Origin: Erwinia sp. SLM-02
Lineage (GTDB): Bacteria; Pseudomonadota; Gammaproteobacteria; Enterobacterales; Enterobacteriaceae
Direction of reading: 5' to 3'
Length of the DNA: 64,000 nt
NCBI RefSeq assembly: GCF_037450285.1
Contig: NZ_JAQISN010000002.1
Span: forward strand, 620,001 to 684,000
The notes under the pieces are model-generated. The model had not been told where the DNA came from and made no database searches. It saw nothing but the letters and a program-made list of their open reading frames with translations. Position 1 is the stretch's first letter. Each line of letters starts with the position of its first letter. The position numbers were made by a program, and so were the translations under genes. This document shows, piece after piece, positions 17,325 through 26,358 of the stretch.

Positions 17325-17870
17325 TTAGAAGTGCAGCGCGGCACCCACGTACGGGCCGTCGGCCACGACGTTATCTTTACGGCCGTCTTTGCCGTTCATT
17401 GACATGTATTTATAGCCAACGTTGACGTCAACCAGCGAAATCGGCTGGAAGCTGATGCCGGCCGAGGCTTCCTGATAGTTATCGATGTGGCTGGAGAAGG
17501 AGTCCGGCGAGTAGAAGTACTGGCCGTAAACATTGAACATTTTAGTGACCGGCACCTGTACGCCGCCGCCAACGGCGATCGCGTAGCCATCTTTGGTGTC
17601 TTTCGGATTGGTCGACATGGCTTTAATGGTTGGGGACAGCATCACATCGCCGATCGCCACGTTATAGCCCAGGCCCAGGCTGCTGACGTTGCCATCGTGA
17701 TCGCTGCGCAGCCAGTCACCGGATAAGGCAAAACCCGGCGTGCTGGTGCCCAAACCAACGTGAACGTCGGTGTAATCTTTGCCGACGCTCACGCCGCCAT
17801 CAATCGCCTGAGCCGTTCCTGCCAGCGCCAGCAGCGCCAGGGCGCCGGTCGTCATTGCCACTTTTTTCAT
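17325..17870 (-). CDS. yfaZ: YfaZ-family outer membrane protein
   Basis: A small predicted beta-barrel of 181 residues. A Sec signal peptide (MKKVAMTTGALALLALAGTAQA) ends with an AQA cleavage site. The remainder alternates hydrophobic and polar residues and ends with the GAALHF-type terminal aromatic typical of outer membrane porins. The sequence (DGGVSVGKDYTDVHVGLGTSTPGFALSGDWLRSD) fits the YfaZ family, whose function is unknown. The ATG at 17870 is chosen because it begins the signal peptide and has a GGGAGA site; the frame is open further upstream. Confidence 0.85.
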   Translation of the reverse strand: MKKVAMTTGALALLALAGTAQAIDGGVSVGKDYTDVHVGLGTSTPGFALSGDWLRSDHDGNVSSLGLGYNVAIGDVMLSPTIKAMSTNPKDTKDGYAIAVGGGVQVPVTKMFNVYGQYFYSPDSFSSHIDNYQEASAGISFQPISLVDVNVGYKYMSMNGKDGRKDNVVADGPYVGAALHF

Positions 17871-18014
17871 TGTTCTCTCCCAATTTAATTTACTCACGCC
17901 TGAAAACGGCGGTGGTGCAGCGTAAACCAACTGTTTTAAGAATTATATGAGAATGAGCTAAATGGTAATAAATTTGAATAATCTTACAAAAGAGTGAGTA
18001 ACCAGATATTTCCG

Positions 18015-18713
18015 TCAGGCGCTGACCCACATAATATGGCCGACTACCGGCGCGATAATCACCGTCAGCACCCCGGAGAGCATCATGACCAGGCTGGACA
18101 CCACGCCCTCCTGCGGACCGAGTTCGTAGGCGCGCGCCGTACCGGCCCCGTGCGAAGCGGCACCGAAACCTGCGCCTTTCGCCATCCCCTGCTTGATCGC
18201 CAGGCGCAGGAACAGCAGGTCACCGACCGCCATGCCGAAGACCCCGGTGATCACCACAAACAGGGCGACCAGGTCGGGTTTACCGCCCAGCTGCTCTGCC
18301 GCCGCCAGCGCAAAAGGCGTGGTGATGGAACGCACCGCCAGGCTGCGCTGGATCTCCTCCGGCAGCGTCAGCAGGCGCGCCAGCCACACCGAGCTGCAGA
18401 TCGCCACCAGCGTGGCGGTGATCACCCCGGCGGTCAGCGACAGCCAGTGGCGGCGGATAATCGTCATGTTTTCATACACCGGCACCGCGAAAGCCAGCGT
18501 TGCCGGGCCGAGCAGCCACAGCAGCCAGTGGCTTTCGCCAATATAGTCCTGCCAGCTGATGTGGGTGACAACCAGCAGGGCCACCAGCACCATTGGCGTC
18601 ATCACCAGCGGCATCAGCAGCAGCCGGTGCCAGCGCCGATACAGTCGTTTATTGGCAAAGTAAATCAGCAGGGTTGCGGCCAGGCACAGAACGCTCAGGA
18701 CAAAATCATTCAT
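18015..18713 (-). CDS. cidB: CidB/LrgB-family membrane protein
   Basis: A 232-residue inner-membrane protein of the LrgB/YohK family with about seven membrane segments. Family sequence GPATLAFAVPVYEN is near residue 80, RSITTPFALAAAEQLGG near residue 130 and FGAASHGAGTARA near residue 185. LrgB proteins work with LrgA/CidA in murein hydrolase control and overflow metabolism; recent work links them to pyruvate or glycolate transport. The first eight bases overlap the end of cidA, so the pair is coupled. The divergent LysR gene is the likely regulator. Confidence 0.9.
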   Translation of the reverse strand: MNDFVLSVLCLAATLLIYFANKRLYRRWHRLLLMPLVMTPMVLVALLVVTHISWQDYIGESHWLLWLLGPATLAFAVPVYENMTIIRRHWLSLTAGVITATLVAICSSVWLARLLTLPEEIQRSLAVRSITTPFALAAAEQLGGKPDLVALFVVITGVFGMAVGDLLFLRLAIKQGMAKGAGFGAASHGAGTARAYELGPQEGVVSSLVMMLSGVLTVIIAPVVGHIMWVSA

Positions 18714-19137
18714 GATGCTGCCTCTGCTGTTTACGCGCGGCCAGCCACAGCTCAAAACGGCTGACCCGGTCGACGACGATGCTGGTTGCCCCCAGCACCA
18801 GCAGCGTGCTGAGGGTGATCACCAGCAGAATACGCCAGCCCTCAACCCGCAGCAGCTCGGAGTAGTTCACCACCGCCACCACTGCCGGGATAAAGAACAG
18901 CAGCATTTCGGCCAGCAGCCAGTTAGACCCGGCCTTCACCCAGCGAAGCGGCAGAATGCGCAGCATAATCATTGCCAGCAGCAGCAGCATGCCGACGATA
19001 TTGGCCGGCAGCGGCAGGTGCAGCCAGCCCACCAGATGTTGTGAAAAAACAAACAAACCGACATACAGCATTACCTGTAGTGGAACCTGAACCCGTAGCA
19101 GCCAGCCCGTTTTCACCGGGTCTGTCATGGTGGCCAT
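18706..19137 (-). CDS. cidA: CidA/LrgA-family holin-like protein
   Basis: A 143-residue membrane protein with four hydrophobic segments and the family signature HLPLPANIVGMLLLL near residue 42 and EMLLFFIPAVVAVVNY near residue 78. CidA/LrgA proteins are small holin-like partners of CidB/LrgB. It starts 109 bp from the divergent regulator gene and overlaps cidB. Confidence 0.9.
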   Translation of the reverse strand: MATMTDPVKTGWLLRVQVPLQVMLYVGLFVFSQHLVGWLHLPLPANIVGMLLLLAMIMLRILPLRWVKAGSNWLLAEMLLFFIPAVVAVVNYSELLRVEGWRILLVITLSTLLVLGATSIVVDRVSRFELWLAARKQQRQHHE

Positions 19138-19246
19138 CGCGTCATTACCTCATTGGGAGCCTTTTTGCTGTGATTATTATAAAGGAGTAACAAAGCGTGA
19201 AAAAAATGACTTAATATTATTTCAACTATGCCAAACAGGAATGATT

Positions 19247-20149
19247 ATGGACGTTCGCGCCCTGCGCTATTTTGTTGAAGTTGTCCGCCAGCAGAGTTTT
19301 ACCCGGGCGGCCGAACAGCTTTACGTCACGCAGCCGACCATCAGCAAAATGCTCCGCCAGCTGGAGGATGAGCTGGGCTGCACCCTGTTAATGCGCGAAG
19401 GCCGCAAGCTGCATCTGACCGATACCGGCCAGGCGGTCTATCAGCGCGGGCTGACCATCCTGCAGGAGTTCAAGCAGCTGGAAGCGGAAATCAGCGATCT
19501 TAACGAACTGAAAACCGGCGAGCTGCGGCTGGGTATCCCGCCAATGGTCGGCATGCAGATCGCCGGCTCGATCTCTGCTTTTCGTCAGCGCTATCCCGGC
19601 GTGGAGCTGAAAATTTCCGAATTCGGCGGGCTGACCGTTCAGCAGGCGGTGCTGTCAGGCAGCCTGGATATTGCCATGACCGCCCTGCCGGTGGCGGACG
19701 ATCTGCCGCTCAACTCGCTGCCGCTGATGAGCCATCCGCTGTGCGTGCTGGTACCGCGTACCGAGGCCTGGCTACGGCGCACGCACCTCAAACTCAGCGA
19801 ACTGGCCGGACAGCCGATTTTAATCTACAACGAAGAGTTTTCCCTTAACCGCCAGTTGATGCGGGCCTTTCAGGCCAGCGGCTTCACGCCGCAGATCGCC
19901 GTTCGCAGCGGGCAGTGGGACTTCCTGGCGGCGATGGTACAGGCGGGAATGGGGGTGGCGATCCTGCCGGAACCGATCTGCCAGCGGCTGGATAAAAGCC
20001 AGCTGCTGTGGCTGCCGCTGGAGTCGGACCTGGTGTGGAAACTGGGGCTTATCTGGCGGGAAGGCAGCTATCTGTCGCGCAGCGCTCAGGCGTGGATTGC
20101 CTGCTGCCGTGAATTCTGGCCGGACAGCACGCCCGGACGGGTGGTTTAA
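19247..20149 (+). CDS. cidR: LysR-family regulator, CidR-like
   Basis: A 300-residue LysR-type regulator: winged helix-turn-helix at residues 1-60 (ALRYFVEVVRQQSFTRAAEQLYVTQPTISKMLRQLE), then a periplasmic-binding-protein-like effector domain from about residue 90. It is divergent from cidAB, the usual arrangement for CidR, which in Gram-positive bacteria activates cidAB in response to acetate or pyruvate. The proximity of acs and actP fits that theme but is not proof. The ATG at 19247 begins the standard N-terminus; ATG 19241 is possible. Confidence 0.9.
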   Translation: MDVRALRYFVEVVRQQSFTRAAEQLYVTQPTISKMLRQLEDELGCTLLMREGRKLHLTDTGQAVYQRGLTILQEFKQLEAEISDLNELKTGELRLGIPPMVGMQIAGSISAFRQRYPGVELKISEFGGLTVQQAVLSGSLDIAMTALPVADDLPLNSLPLMSHPLCVLVPRTEAWLRRTHLKLSELAGQPILIYNEEFSLNRQLMRAFQASGFTPQIAVRSGQWDFLAAMVQAGMGVAILPEPICQRLDKSQLLWLPLESDLVWKLGLIWREGSYLSRSAQAWIACCREFWPDSTPGRVV

Positions 20150-20161
20150 CGTCATAAAAAA

Positions 20162-20185
20162 GGGCGACCCTTTCAGCGGTCGCCC
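20162..20185 (-). terminator. Terminator of yjcE
   Basis: GGGCGACC and GGTCGCCC form a hairpin followed on the minus strand by six Ts. It also lies just after the convergent cidR stop. Confidence 0.85.
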
Positions 20186-20194
20186 CGTTCAGGC

Positions 20195-21844
20195 TTACTC
20201 TTCTTTTTCGCTCAGCAGCGTTTCCATCAGGTCAAGATCGTGCAGCAGCTTGTGCATCGTTTCGTCACTGATCTGCTGCGTGGCGCGCAGGTGATACAGC
20301 TCGCCGCGTTCCGCACGCAGACCGGTCAGGCGGAAGCGGCGCTCCAGATTTTCCGCATACAGCGCGCGCTCCAGATCCTCTTTGCCATCCACCCGGCGGC
20401 GCAGATTACCAATCACCCGCGAGCTGACCTCTTTCAGCAGTTCCGGATCGAGCGCTTCTTCGCTGTCGGCCAGCAGGCGTTCTTCCATTTTGTACAGGCT
20501 TTCAATCGCCGTGCCGGCCATCACCGCCCGCGCCATCTGCACTTCGCGGCGGTGAACGGTTTTATCGGTGCCTTCAATCCCACGCAGCAGCAGCGGTAAG
20601 ATCACCACCCCCACCAGCAGGGAGAAGAGGATCACCCCGGTCGCGAGGAACACCAGCTCATAGCGCGCCGGGAAGTCATTGCCGTTGCTTAACAGCAGTG
20701 GAATCGACAGTACGCCGGCGAGGGTAATCGCACCGCGCACTCCGGCAAAGGAAGCGATCAGCAGCTCACGCGTGGTGTAGCTGGAAAACTCCATCGGGCG
20801 CTTCTTCAGCATATGGCGGCTGATATAGCGCATGCCCCACAGCCAGCCGAAGCGGACGACCATCAGCGCGGCATAAATGGTGACGACGGAGGCAAACAGC
20901 GCCCACAGTTCCACGTTCGGATCGGCATCGGCCTGCCTGACGGAAATCTCCAGAATCCCCGGCAGCTGCAGGCCCAGCATCAGGAACACCATGCCGTTGA
21001 AGACAAACTCCAGCATCTGCCAGGCACCGTTGGCGCGCAGGCGCATCGCCAGCGGTGCCTGGCGGATGATGCCGGATCGGGAGATGGTCATCCCGGCGGC
21101 AACCGAGGCCAGAATGCCGGAAACGCCGATGTGTTCCGCAATCAGGTAAGAGGCAAACGGCAGCAGCAGCAGCAGGACGGTCTGCGTTGCCGGGTCATCG
21201 CCGCTCCAGCGGCTGAACAGACGCAGGGATTTGCCGTACAGCCAGCAGATAGCGATACCCGCCAGCAGGCCGCCAATCGCCACCTTGAGAAATTCCAGCG
21301 ACGCCCCGGAGACGGTAAACACCATAGTGCCCATCGCCACGGCGACGGCAAACTTCAGCGACACCAGGCCCGACGCGTCGTTCATCAGCGCCTCACCCTG
21401 CAGGATCGCCATAATCTTTTTCGGGATGCGCCCTTCCCCAACGATGCCGGACAGCGCCACGGCATCGGTCGGCGACAGCACGGCCGCCAGGGCAAAAGCC
21501 GGGATCAGCGGGATACCCGGCACCAGCCAGTAAATCAGGTAGCCAATACCCACCACGGTGATCAGCACCAGCACCAGCGCCAGGCCGATGATCTCGCGCC
21601 CGTGGTGCAAAAACTCACTGGTGGGGGTTTTCCAGCCGTCGGCAAACAGCAGCGGCGGGATAAACAGCACTAAGAACAGCTCCGGATCGAAATCAACGTG
21701 CAGACCAAACGTCGGCCAGGCGAGCAGTGCGCCCACGGCGATTTGAACCAGCGGCAGGGGGATTTGAAATGGGATCATTCGCGCGGCGACGCCCGACAGC
21801 GAAACGACCAGCATCAGAATCAGGATGGTAAAGAAGATTTCCAT
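20195..21844 (-). CDS. yjcE: CPA1-family Na+/H+ antiporter YjcE
   Basis: An inner-membrane cation:proton antiporter of 549 residues with about twelve membrane segments. Family motifs include FIPPLLFADGWKT near residue 60, LSPTDAVALSGI near residue 125, GEALMNDASGLVSLKFA near residue 150 and FAGVRGAITLAGVLSIPL near residue 365. The hydrophilic C-terminal 120 residues are cytoplasmic and rich in charged helices. The position between the acs cluster and ghxP is the same as in E. coli. An AAGGA site precedes the start. Confidence 0.95.
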   Translation of the reverse strand: MEIFFTILILMLVVSLSGVAARMIPFQIPLPLVQIAVGALLAWPTFGLHVDFDPELFLVLFIPPLLFADGWKTPTSEFLHHGREIIGLALVLVLITVVGIGYLIYWLVPGIPLIPAFALAAVLSPTDAVALSGIVGEGRIPKKIMAILQGEALMNDASGLVSLKFAVAVAMGTMVFTVSGASLEFLKVAIGGLLAGIAICWLYGKSLRLFSRWSGDDPATQTVLLLLLPFASYLIAEHIGVSGILASVAAGMTISRSGIIRQAPLAMRLRANGAWQMLEFVFNGMVFLMLGLQLPGILEISVRQADADPNVELWALFASVVTIYAALMVVRFGWLWGMRYISRHMLKKRPMEFSSYTTRELLIASFAGVRGAITLAGVLSIPLLLSNGNDFPARYELVFLATGVILFSLLVGVVILPLLLRGIEGTDKTVHRREVQMARAVMAGTAIESLYKMEERLLADSEEALDPELLKEVSSRVIGNLRRRVDGKEDLERALYAENLERRFRLTGLRAERGELYHLRATQQISDETMHKLLHDLDLMETLLSEKEE

Positions 21845-22010
21845 GCTTTCCTTTTATTTATCTTCCAGTGGTGTGCAGGTGAACGCCTGCAAGGCAAGGG
21901 CAAAGCCCTATCCGGCAGCGCCGTAAGACACTGGTTATAGTAAAGCAAATAAATAAACTGATGAAAAACAGGATGTGCGTCGAGGGGAAAATTCAGTGAC
22001 ATCTGAAGGT

Positions 22011-22031
22011 GGGGCCGGCGATCCCGGCCCC
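22011..22031 (-). terminator. Hairpin after ghxP
   Basis: GGGGCCGG and CCGGCCCC pair perfectly 10 bp after the ghxP stop. There is no long T-run. Confidence 0.6.
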
Positions 22032-22040
22032 GGAACAGGA

Positions 22041-23390
22041 TTAAATCGCCCAGCCGCCCGCGTAGAAGGCCACCAGGATCACCGCGATAACCACGGTGCC
22101 AACATTCAGCTTGCGCCATTCACCGGCCACGATGCGGCCAATCACCAGCGAACCGAAACCGATCATAATGCCGGTCACAATGTTACAGGTCAGTACGATA
22201 AACACCGCGGCCAGCAGGCCGGACATGGCATCAACGAAGTCATCGAAATCGATTTTCGACACGTTGCTCAGCATCAACAGGCCAACGTACATCAGCGCAG
22301 GTGCCGTCGCATAACCCGGTACCAGATACGCCAGCGGCGACAGGAACAGGATCAGCAGGAACAGCACGCCCACCACCACCGCCGTCAGGCCGGTTTTACC
22401 GCCCGCCGCCGTACCGGCCGCCGATTCGATATACACCGCCGCAGGCGCAGCGCCCACCAGACCGGAGAAGATGCTGCTCACCGAGTCGCTGGTCAGGGCT
22501 TTGCCGCCGTCGATAATCTGATTGTTTTTATCCAGCAGGTTCGCCTGGCCGGCCACGGCGCGAATGGTGCCGGTGGCATCAAACACCGCCGTCATCACCA
22601 GCGCCAGCACGCTTGGCAGCACCGCCGGCTGCAACGCACCGAGAATATCCAGGCTGAACACCAGCGAGTTGCCCTGCGCATCGCTCAGGCTCGGCATGGC
22701 AAACAGCCCCTGGTATTTCACCGCCGGGTCAAAGATCAGCCCAATCACCGAAATACCGATGATGGTCAGCAGAATGCCACCGGGTACGCGGCGCTTTTCG
22801 AGACCAAAAATTACCGCCAGACCCAGCAGCGACATAATCACCGGGAAGGAGACAAAGTTACCCAGCGCCACCGGCAGGCCCGGGGCCGGGTTTTTCACCA
22901 CCAGGCCCACGCCGTCGGCGGCAATCAGCAGCAGAAACAGGCCGATACCGACGCCGGTACCGTGTGCCACGCCCATCGGTAGATTACGCAGGATCCAGGC
23001 GCGGATCCCGGTTGCGGAGATCACGGTAAACAGAATACCCATCAGGAACACCGCACCCAGCGCGACCGGCACGCTGATGTGCTGGCCCAGCACCAGACTG
23101 AAGGCGGTGAAGGCCGTCAGGGAGATGGCGCAGCCGATGGCCATTGGCAAATTCGCCCACAGCCCCATCAGCAGTGAACCAAAACCGGCCACCAGACAGG
23201 TGGCAACAAACACCGCCGTGGGAGAGAAACCGGCTTTGCCCAGCATGCTCGGCACCACAATCACCGAATAAACCATTGCCAGAAAAGTGGTCACACCGGC
23301 CAGAACTTCGGTCCGCACGCTGCTGCCGCGCGCGGATATTTTGAACCAGGTGTCTAACGTACCACCGGCCGGTTTAGAAGGAGTCGACAT
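22041..23390 (-). CDS. ghxP: Guanine/hypoxanthine permease GhxP
   Basis: A 449-residue purine permease of the NCS2 AzgA-like family with about fourteen membrane segments. It is nearly collinear with E. coli GhxP (YjcD), including SVIVVPSMLGKAGF near residue 45, AVFDATGTIRAVAGQANLLDK near residue 265 and GAAPAAVYIESAAGTAAGGKTG near residue 315. The ATG at 23390 matches the E. coli N-terminus MSTPS and has an AGGGGA site, although the frame is open to 23474. A PurR-type operator lies 58 bp upstream, so purine repression is likely. Confidence 0.95.
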   Translation of the reverse strand: MSTPSKPAGGTLDTWFKISARGSSVRTEVLAGVTTFLAMVYSVIVVPSMLGKAGFSPTAVFVATCLVAGFGSLLMGLWANLPMAIGCAISLTAFTAFSLVLGQHISVPVALGAVFLMGILFTVISATGIRAWILRNLPMGVAHGTGVGIGLFLLLIAADGVGLVVKNPAPGLPVALGNFVSFPVIMSLLGLAVIFGLEKRRVPGGILLTIIGISVIGLIFDPAVKYQGLFAMPSLSDAQGNSLVFSLDILGALQPAVLPSVLALVMTAVFDATGTIRAVAGQANLLDKNNQIIDGGKALTSDSVSSIFSGLVGAAPAAVYIESAAGTAAGGKTGLTAVVVGVLFLLILFLSPLAYLVPGYATAPALMYVGLLMLSNVSKIDFDDFVDAMSGLLAAVFIVLTCNIVTGIMIGFGSLVIGRIVAGEWRKLNVGTVVIAVILVAFYAGGWAI

Positions 23391-23447
23391 AGTAATCCCC
23401 TGAAATTTCTTATGAGCTATTGCTGCGCGGCACCGGGAAACAAACCT

Positions 23448-23463
23448 ACGTAAACGTTTGCGT
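23448..23463 (-). promoter_or_regulatory. PurR box upstream of ghxP
   Basis: ACGTAAACGTTTGCGT matches the PurR consensus ACGCAAACGTTTGCGT at 15 of 16 bases. It lies 58 bp before the ghxP start. A second inverted repeat, AAACACG-N10-CGTGTTT, is at 23491-23514. Confidence 0.85.
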
Positions 23464-23730
23464 CTCCGGTGCAATATTCACGACAAAAGGAAACACGTTG
23501 TCTTTTGCGTGTTTAAAACCGCGTAATTTAGATGCTTAATTAAAAGGCAAACGATTATCCAGCGTTTAACGGTCCGTTTTCAACACCTGTTCACGGTTAT
23601 CTTTATTTATTCCAAAACCCGCAACCCGGTAATTCAATGCGAATCCCGGATTAAGCGAAACTTTATCGGGATATGCTGGACGGCAAAAATAGCGCTTTCT
23701 TATGAGCGCCTACCCGCCGCAAACAGACCT

Positions 23731-24393
23731 TCAGGAGAGGGTGATTTCGCCGCCCTTTTCCAGCGCACGCTGCCAGGCTCCGCGATGCTGAACTTTCTCC
23801 AGCCAGTTTTGAATCGCCGGGCTGTCGGCCGCACCTGCGCGGGCGGTCAGCGCCAGCAGCGGGAAGCTCATCTGCACATCGGCAATGCTGAAGCGGCTGC
23901 CGGCAAACCAGTCGTGCTGCGCCAGATGCTGTTCGATATACTGCCGGTGGGTGGTCAGCTGCTTGTCCAGGTACGCTTTCTGTATCCCTTTGCCAAACGC
24001 GCTGCCAATCGGCCTGAGCAACCAGGGCACCGGCGCCTGCCCCATCCGGCTGAAAATCAGCTTCATCACCAGCAGCGGCATCAGCGACCCTTCGGCGTAG
24101 TGCAGCCAGTAGCGGGACTGCAGCAGCTCGTCTTCATCCACCAGCGCCAGGCGGTCTTCGTCATCATAGTGGCCGGCAAGGTATTCAAGGATCGCGCCGG
24201 ACTCGGCAATCACCCGATTGCCGTCGGTTATCACCGGGGATTTTCCCAACGGATGGATTTTTTTCAGCGCTTCGGGGGCCAGCATGCTGGGTTCACGCTG
24301 GTAGCGTTTGATCTGATAAGGCACGTCCAGCTCTTCCAGCAGCCACAGGACGCGCTGCGAACGGGAGTTGTTGAGATGATGTACGGTGATCAT
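23731..24393 (-). CDS. Glutathione S-transferase family protein
   Basis: A 220-residue cytoplasmic protein with a thioredoxin-like N-terminal domain (MITVHHLNNSRSQRVLWLLEEL, then GKSPVITDGNRVIAESGAILEYL near residue 50) and an all-helical C-terminal domain with FSIADVQMSFPLL near residue 170. These are the glutathione-binding and N-capping features of GSTs. The start at 24393 follows a GGAG site. It sits directly after soxR on the same strand, which suggests a role in redox or electrophile stress, but the substrate is unknown. Confidence 0.88.
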   Translation of the reverse strand: MITVHHLNNSRSQRVLWLLEELDVPYQIKRYQREPSMLAPEALKKIHPLGKSPVITDGNRVIAESGAILEYLAGHYDDEDRLALVDEDELLQSRYWLHYAEGSLMPLLVMKLIFSRMGQAPVPWLLRPIGSAFGKGIQKAYLDKQLTTHRQYIEQHLAQHDWFAGSRFSIADVQMSFPLLALTARAGAADSPAIQNWLEKVQHRGAWQRALEKGGEITLS

Positions 24394-24433
24394 GTTCGCT
24401 CCGGCAGTCAAAGACTTTCAGTATAGAAGCGGC

Positions 24434-24901
24434 TCAGCTGCTTTTCACATCCAGCAGGATCGCCCCGGTCCCCTGTTCGCTCAGGCGGTCATTCGGGTTA
24501 CGCAGCGGGCAGTCTTCCATAGAGAGGCAGCCGCAGCCAATGCAGCCATCCAGATCGTCACGCAAATGGGTCAGCATTTCGATACGGCTGTCCAGCTCGT
24601 CGCGCCACTGCTGCGACAGCACCGCCCACTCTCTTGGCGACATCCTTTTCCCCGGCGGAAACTGCATTAAATTATCGCCGATCGTCGCCAGCGGAATACC
24701 GATACGCTGGGCAATTTTGATAATTGCCACTCGCCGCAGCACGTCTCGCGTATAGCGGCGCTGATTCCCCGCATTGCGGTGGCTGCTGATTAACCCTTTA
24801 CTTTCATAGAAATGCAGTGCCGAAACCGCAACGCCGCAGCGCTGCGCCACGTCGCCCGGAGTCAGTTCACGCTTGTTGGGGGAGTTGCCGTTTTTTTTCA
24901 T
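24434..24901 (-). CDS. soxR: Redox-sensing regulator SoxR
   Basis: A 155-residue MerR-family activator with a [2Fe-2S] cluster that switches on soxS when oxidised by redox-cycling drugs. The MerR helix-turn-helix lies at residues 14-50 (GDVAQRCGVAVSALHFYESKGLI), followed by the dimerisation helix. The cluster-binding motif CIGCGCLSMEDC near residues 119-130 has all four cysteines. Its start codon abuts the SoxR operator that it shares with divergent soxS, so it can regulate itself. Confidence 0.98.
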   Translation of the reverse strand: MKKNGNSPNKRELTPGDVAQRCGVAVSALHFYESKGLISSHRNAGNQRRYTRDVLRRVAIIKIAQRIGIPLATIGDNLMQFPPGKRMSPREWAVLSQQWRDELDSRIEMLTHLRDDLDGCIGCGCLSMEDCPLRNPNDRLSEQGTGAILLDVKSS

Positions 24902-24908
24902 TTAGCGC

Positions 24909-24939
24909 TTTACCTCAAGTTAACTTGAGGAATTATACT
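24909..24939 (+). promoter_or_regulatory. soxS promoter with SoxR operator
   Basis: The 18-bp palindrome CCTCAAGTTAACTTGAGG at 24913-24930 is identical to the E. coli SoxR site as I know it. It fills a 19-bp spacer between the -35 TTTACC (24909-24914) and the -10 TATACT (24934-24939). The overlong spacer is the hallmark of MerR-type activation. Confidence 0.97.
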
Positions 24940-25044
24940 CAGCCTCCATTGAAAGGGCGAGATGCATATCATCGTGCCCATCCGTTGCCAGTACGTCAGA
25001 CGTTATGGCGGCCAGATTTGACGCAGAACCAGGGAGAAAAACGT

Positions 25045-25467
25045 ATGCATGATGACATCATCCGCACCCTTACCGACTGGATCGAAAGCAATCTTGATAA
25101 AACGCTGTCGATTGATGAAGTGGCGGCCAAATCGGGCTATTCGAAATGGCACCTGCAGCGTATGTTCCGTACCGTGACCAAGCAAACCCTCGGGGGCTAT
25201 ATTCGCGAACGCCGCCTGACGCTGGCGGCAGAAGAGCTGCGGAAAACCCAGCGCCCGGTGTTTGATATCGCCATGCAGTATGGCTACGACTCGCAGCAGA
25301 CCTTTTCCCGCGTGTTCCGCCGTCAGTTCTCGCAGACGCCGACGGCCTACCGCCACACTATGCGTCGCCAGGCGCTTCAGCGCGGCAGCTGGAATTTCGA
25401 CTGCAGCGACTTTGCCATGAACGGCTTCGCGCGCGGCGGCAGTAAAGTCAGCACCGTCTGCAGCTGA
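25045..25467 (+). CDS. soxS: Superoxide response regulator SoxS, with long C-terminus
   Basis: AraC/XylS-family activator of the superoxide regulon. Residues 1-107 align with E. coli SoxS over both helix-turn-helix motifs (AAKSGYSKWHLQRMFRTVT and FDIAMQYGYDSQQTFSRVFRRQF). E. coli SoxS ends there at 107 residues; this protein goes on for about 33 more (RRQALQRGSWNFDCSDFAM onward), reaching 140. The ATG at 25045 is right after GGGAGAAAAACGT; the frame is open far upstream but that would read through the soxR promoter. The extension is odd because SoxS is normally controlled by rapid proteolysis via its N-terminus. Confidence 0.93.
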   Translation: MHDDIIRTLTDWIESNLDKTLSIDEVAAKSGYSKWHLQRMFRTVTKQTLGGYIRERRLTLAAEELRKTQRPVFDIAMQYGYDSQQTFSRVFRRQFSQTPTAYRHTMRRQALQRGSWNFDCSDFAMNGFARGGSKVSTVCS

Positions 25468-25477
25468 CCCGCACGGG

Positions 25478-26332
25478 TCAGCACGGTGCCGCCGCCGTCT
25501 CCGGTGGCCCTCCGGGCGTCAGTTCCCAGAACGACGGGGACAGGAACCAGCCGCCGCCCCGCTGTTTAATCTGATACATCGCGCTGTCCGCCTGGGCAAG
25601 CAGCACCCCGGTACTTTGATGATGCTTGCCTAAGGCAACGCCGATACTCAGCGTCTGGGGAAGCCGCGTACCGTCTTCCAGCTCTACCGGCTGCCGCATC
25701 TCGGCGGTAATATCCCGCGCCACCTGCGCCGCCTGCTCTTCGCGATCGATCGCGGTCAGCAGAATGGCAAACTCGTCACCGCCCAGCCTCGCCACCAGAT
25801 CGTCTTTGCGCAGCCGCGCCCGCAGCCGCCGGGCGATAACCCTCAATACCCGATCGCCCGCCGCATGACCAAATCGATCGTTCACTTCTTTGAAGCGGTT
25901 ACCGTCGATAAACAGCACGGCAACGCGCTGGCGCTCGCGGGGATCCAGCCAGCGTTTTTCCAGCTGATGGTTAAACGCCGCGCGGTTGGGCAATCCGGTG
26001 AGCGGGTCGTGCAGCGCCTGATGGGCGAGCGTGTCATTTTCCCGCGTCAGGTGCTGATGCCAGCGGTCCAGCTCCGCATTCAGCCGCCGGGTCAGGAAGC
26101 TGGCCACCAGCCCGCTCACCAGCAGCGCCACGCTGAGCAGCAGCAGCAGCGGCCATAAATAATCGGGCAGTTGGCCGCCCTGATGGGGGTTATCCAGCGC
26201 CATGGCCAGCAGCGAAATCAGACCCGCCAGCAGCGCAACCGCAGCAATAATGAGATGGATGCGGTGAAAAGATTTACGCAGCGTGCGCGACGGTGCGGCG
26301 ACAGGCGAGCTGCCATCCCGGTCAATGCTCAT
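25478..26332 (-). CDS. Membrane diguanylate cyclase of the pga cluster
   Basis: A 284-residue protein with two membrane segments (about residues 25-47 and 59-82) and a C-terminal GGDEF domain (about 100-265). The active site GGDEF is intact, with the RKDD product-inhibition site five residues before it, so it should make c-di-GMP. It follows pgaABCD on the same strand 26 bp after pgaD. In E. coli the cyclase DgcT (YcdT) has the same association, and c-di-GMP activates poly-N-acetylglucosamine export through PgaCD. A GGAGGG site supports the start. Confidence 0.92.
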   Translation of the reverse strand: MSIDRDGSSPVAAPSRTLRKSFHRIHLIIAAVALLAGLISLLAMALDNPHQGGQLPDYLWPLLLLLSVALLVSGLVASFLTRRLNAELDRWHQHLTRENDTLAHQALHDPLTGLPNRAAFNHQLEKRWLDPRERQRVAVLFIDGNRFKEVNDRFGHAAGDRVLRVIARRLRARLRKDDLVARLGGDEFAILLTAIDREEQAAQVARDITAEMRQPVELEDGTRLPQTLSIGVALGKHHQSTGVLLAQADSAMYQIKQRGGGWFLSPSFWELTPGGPPETAAAPC

Positions 26333-26358
26333 AGTGAATCCCTCCCTGAAAGCGGCGC

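Noticed and set aside
20813..22982. Long plus-strand frames opposite yjcE and ghxP
   Set aside because: Products are rich in His, Gln, Arg and Asp, typical of antisense translation of membrane-protein genes.
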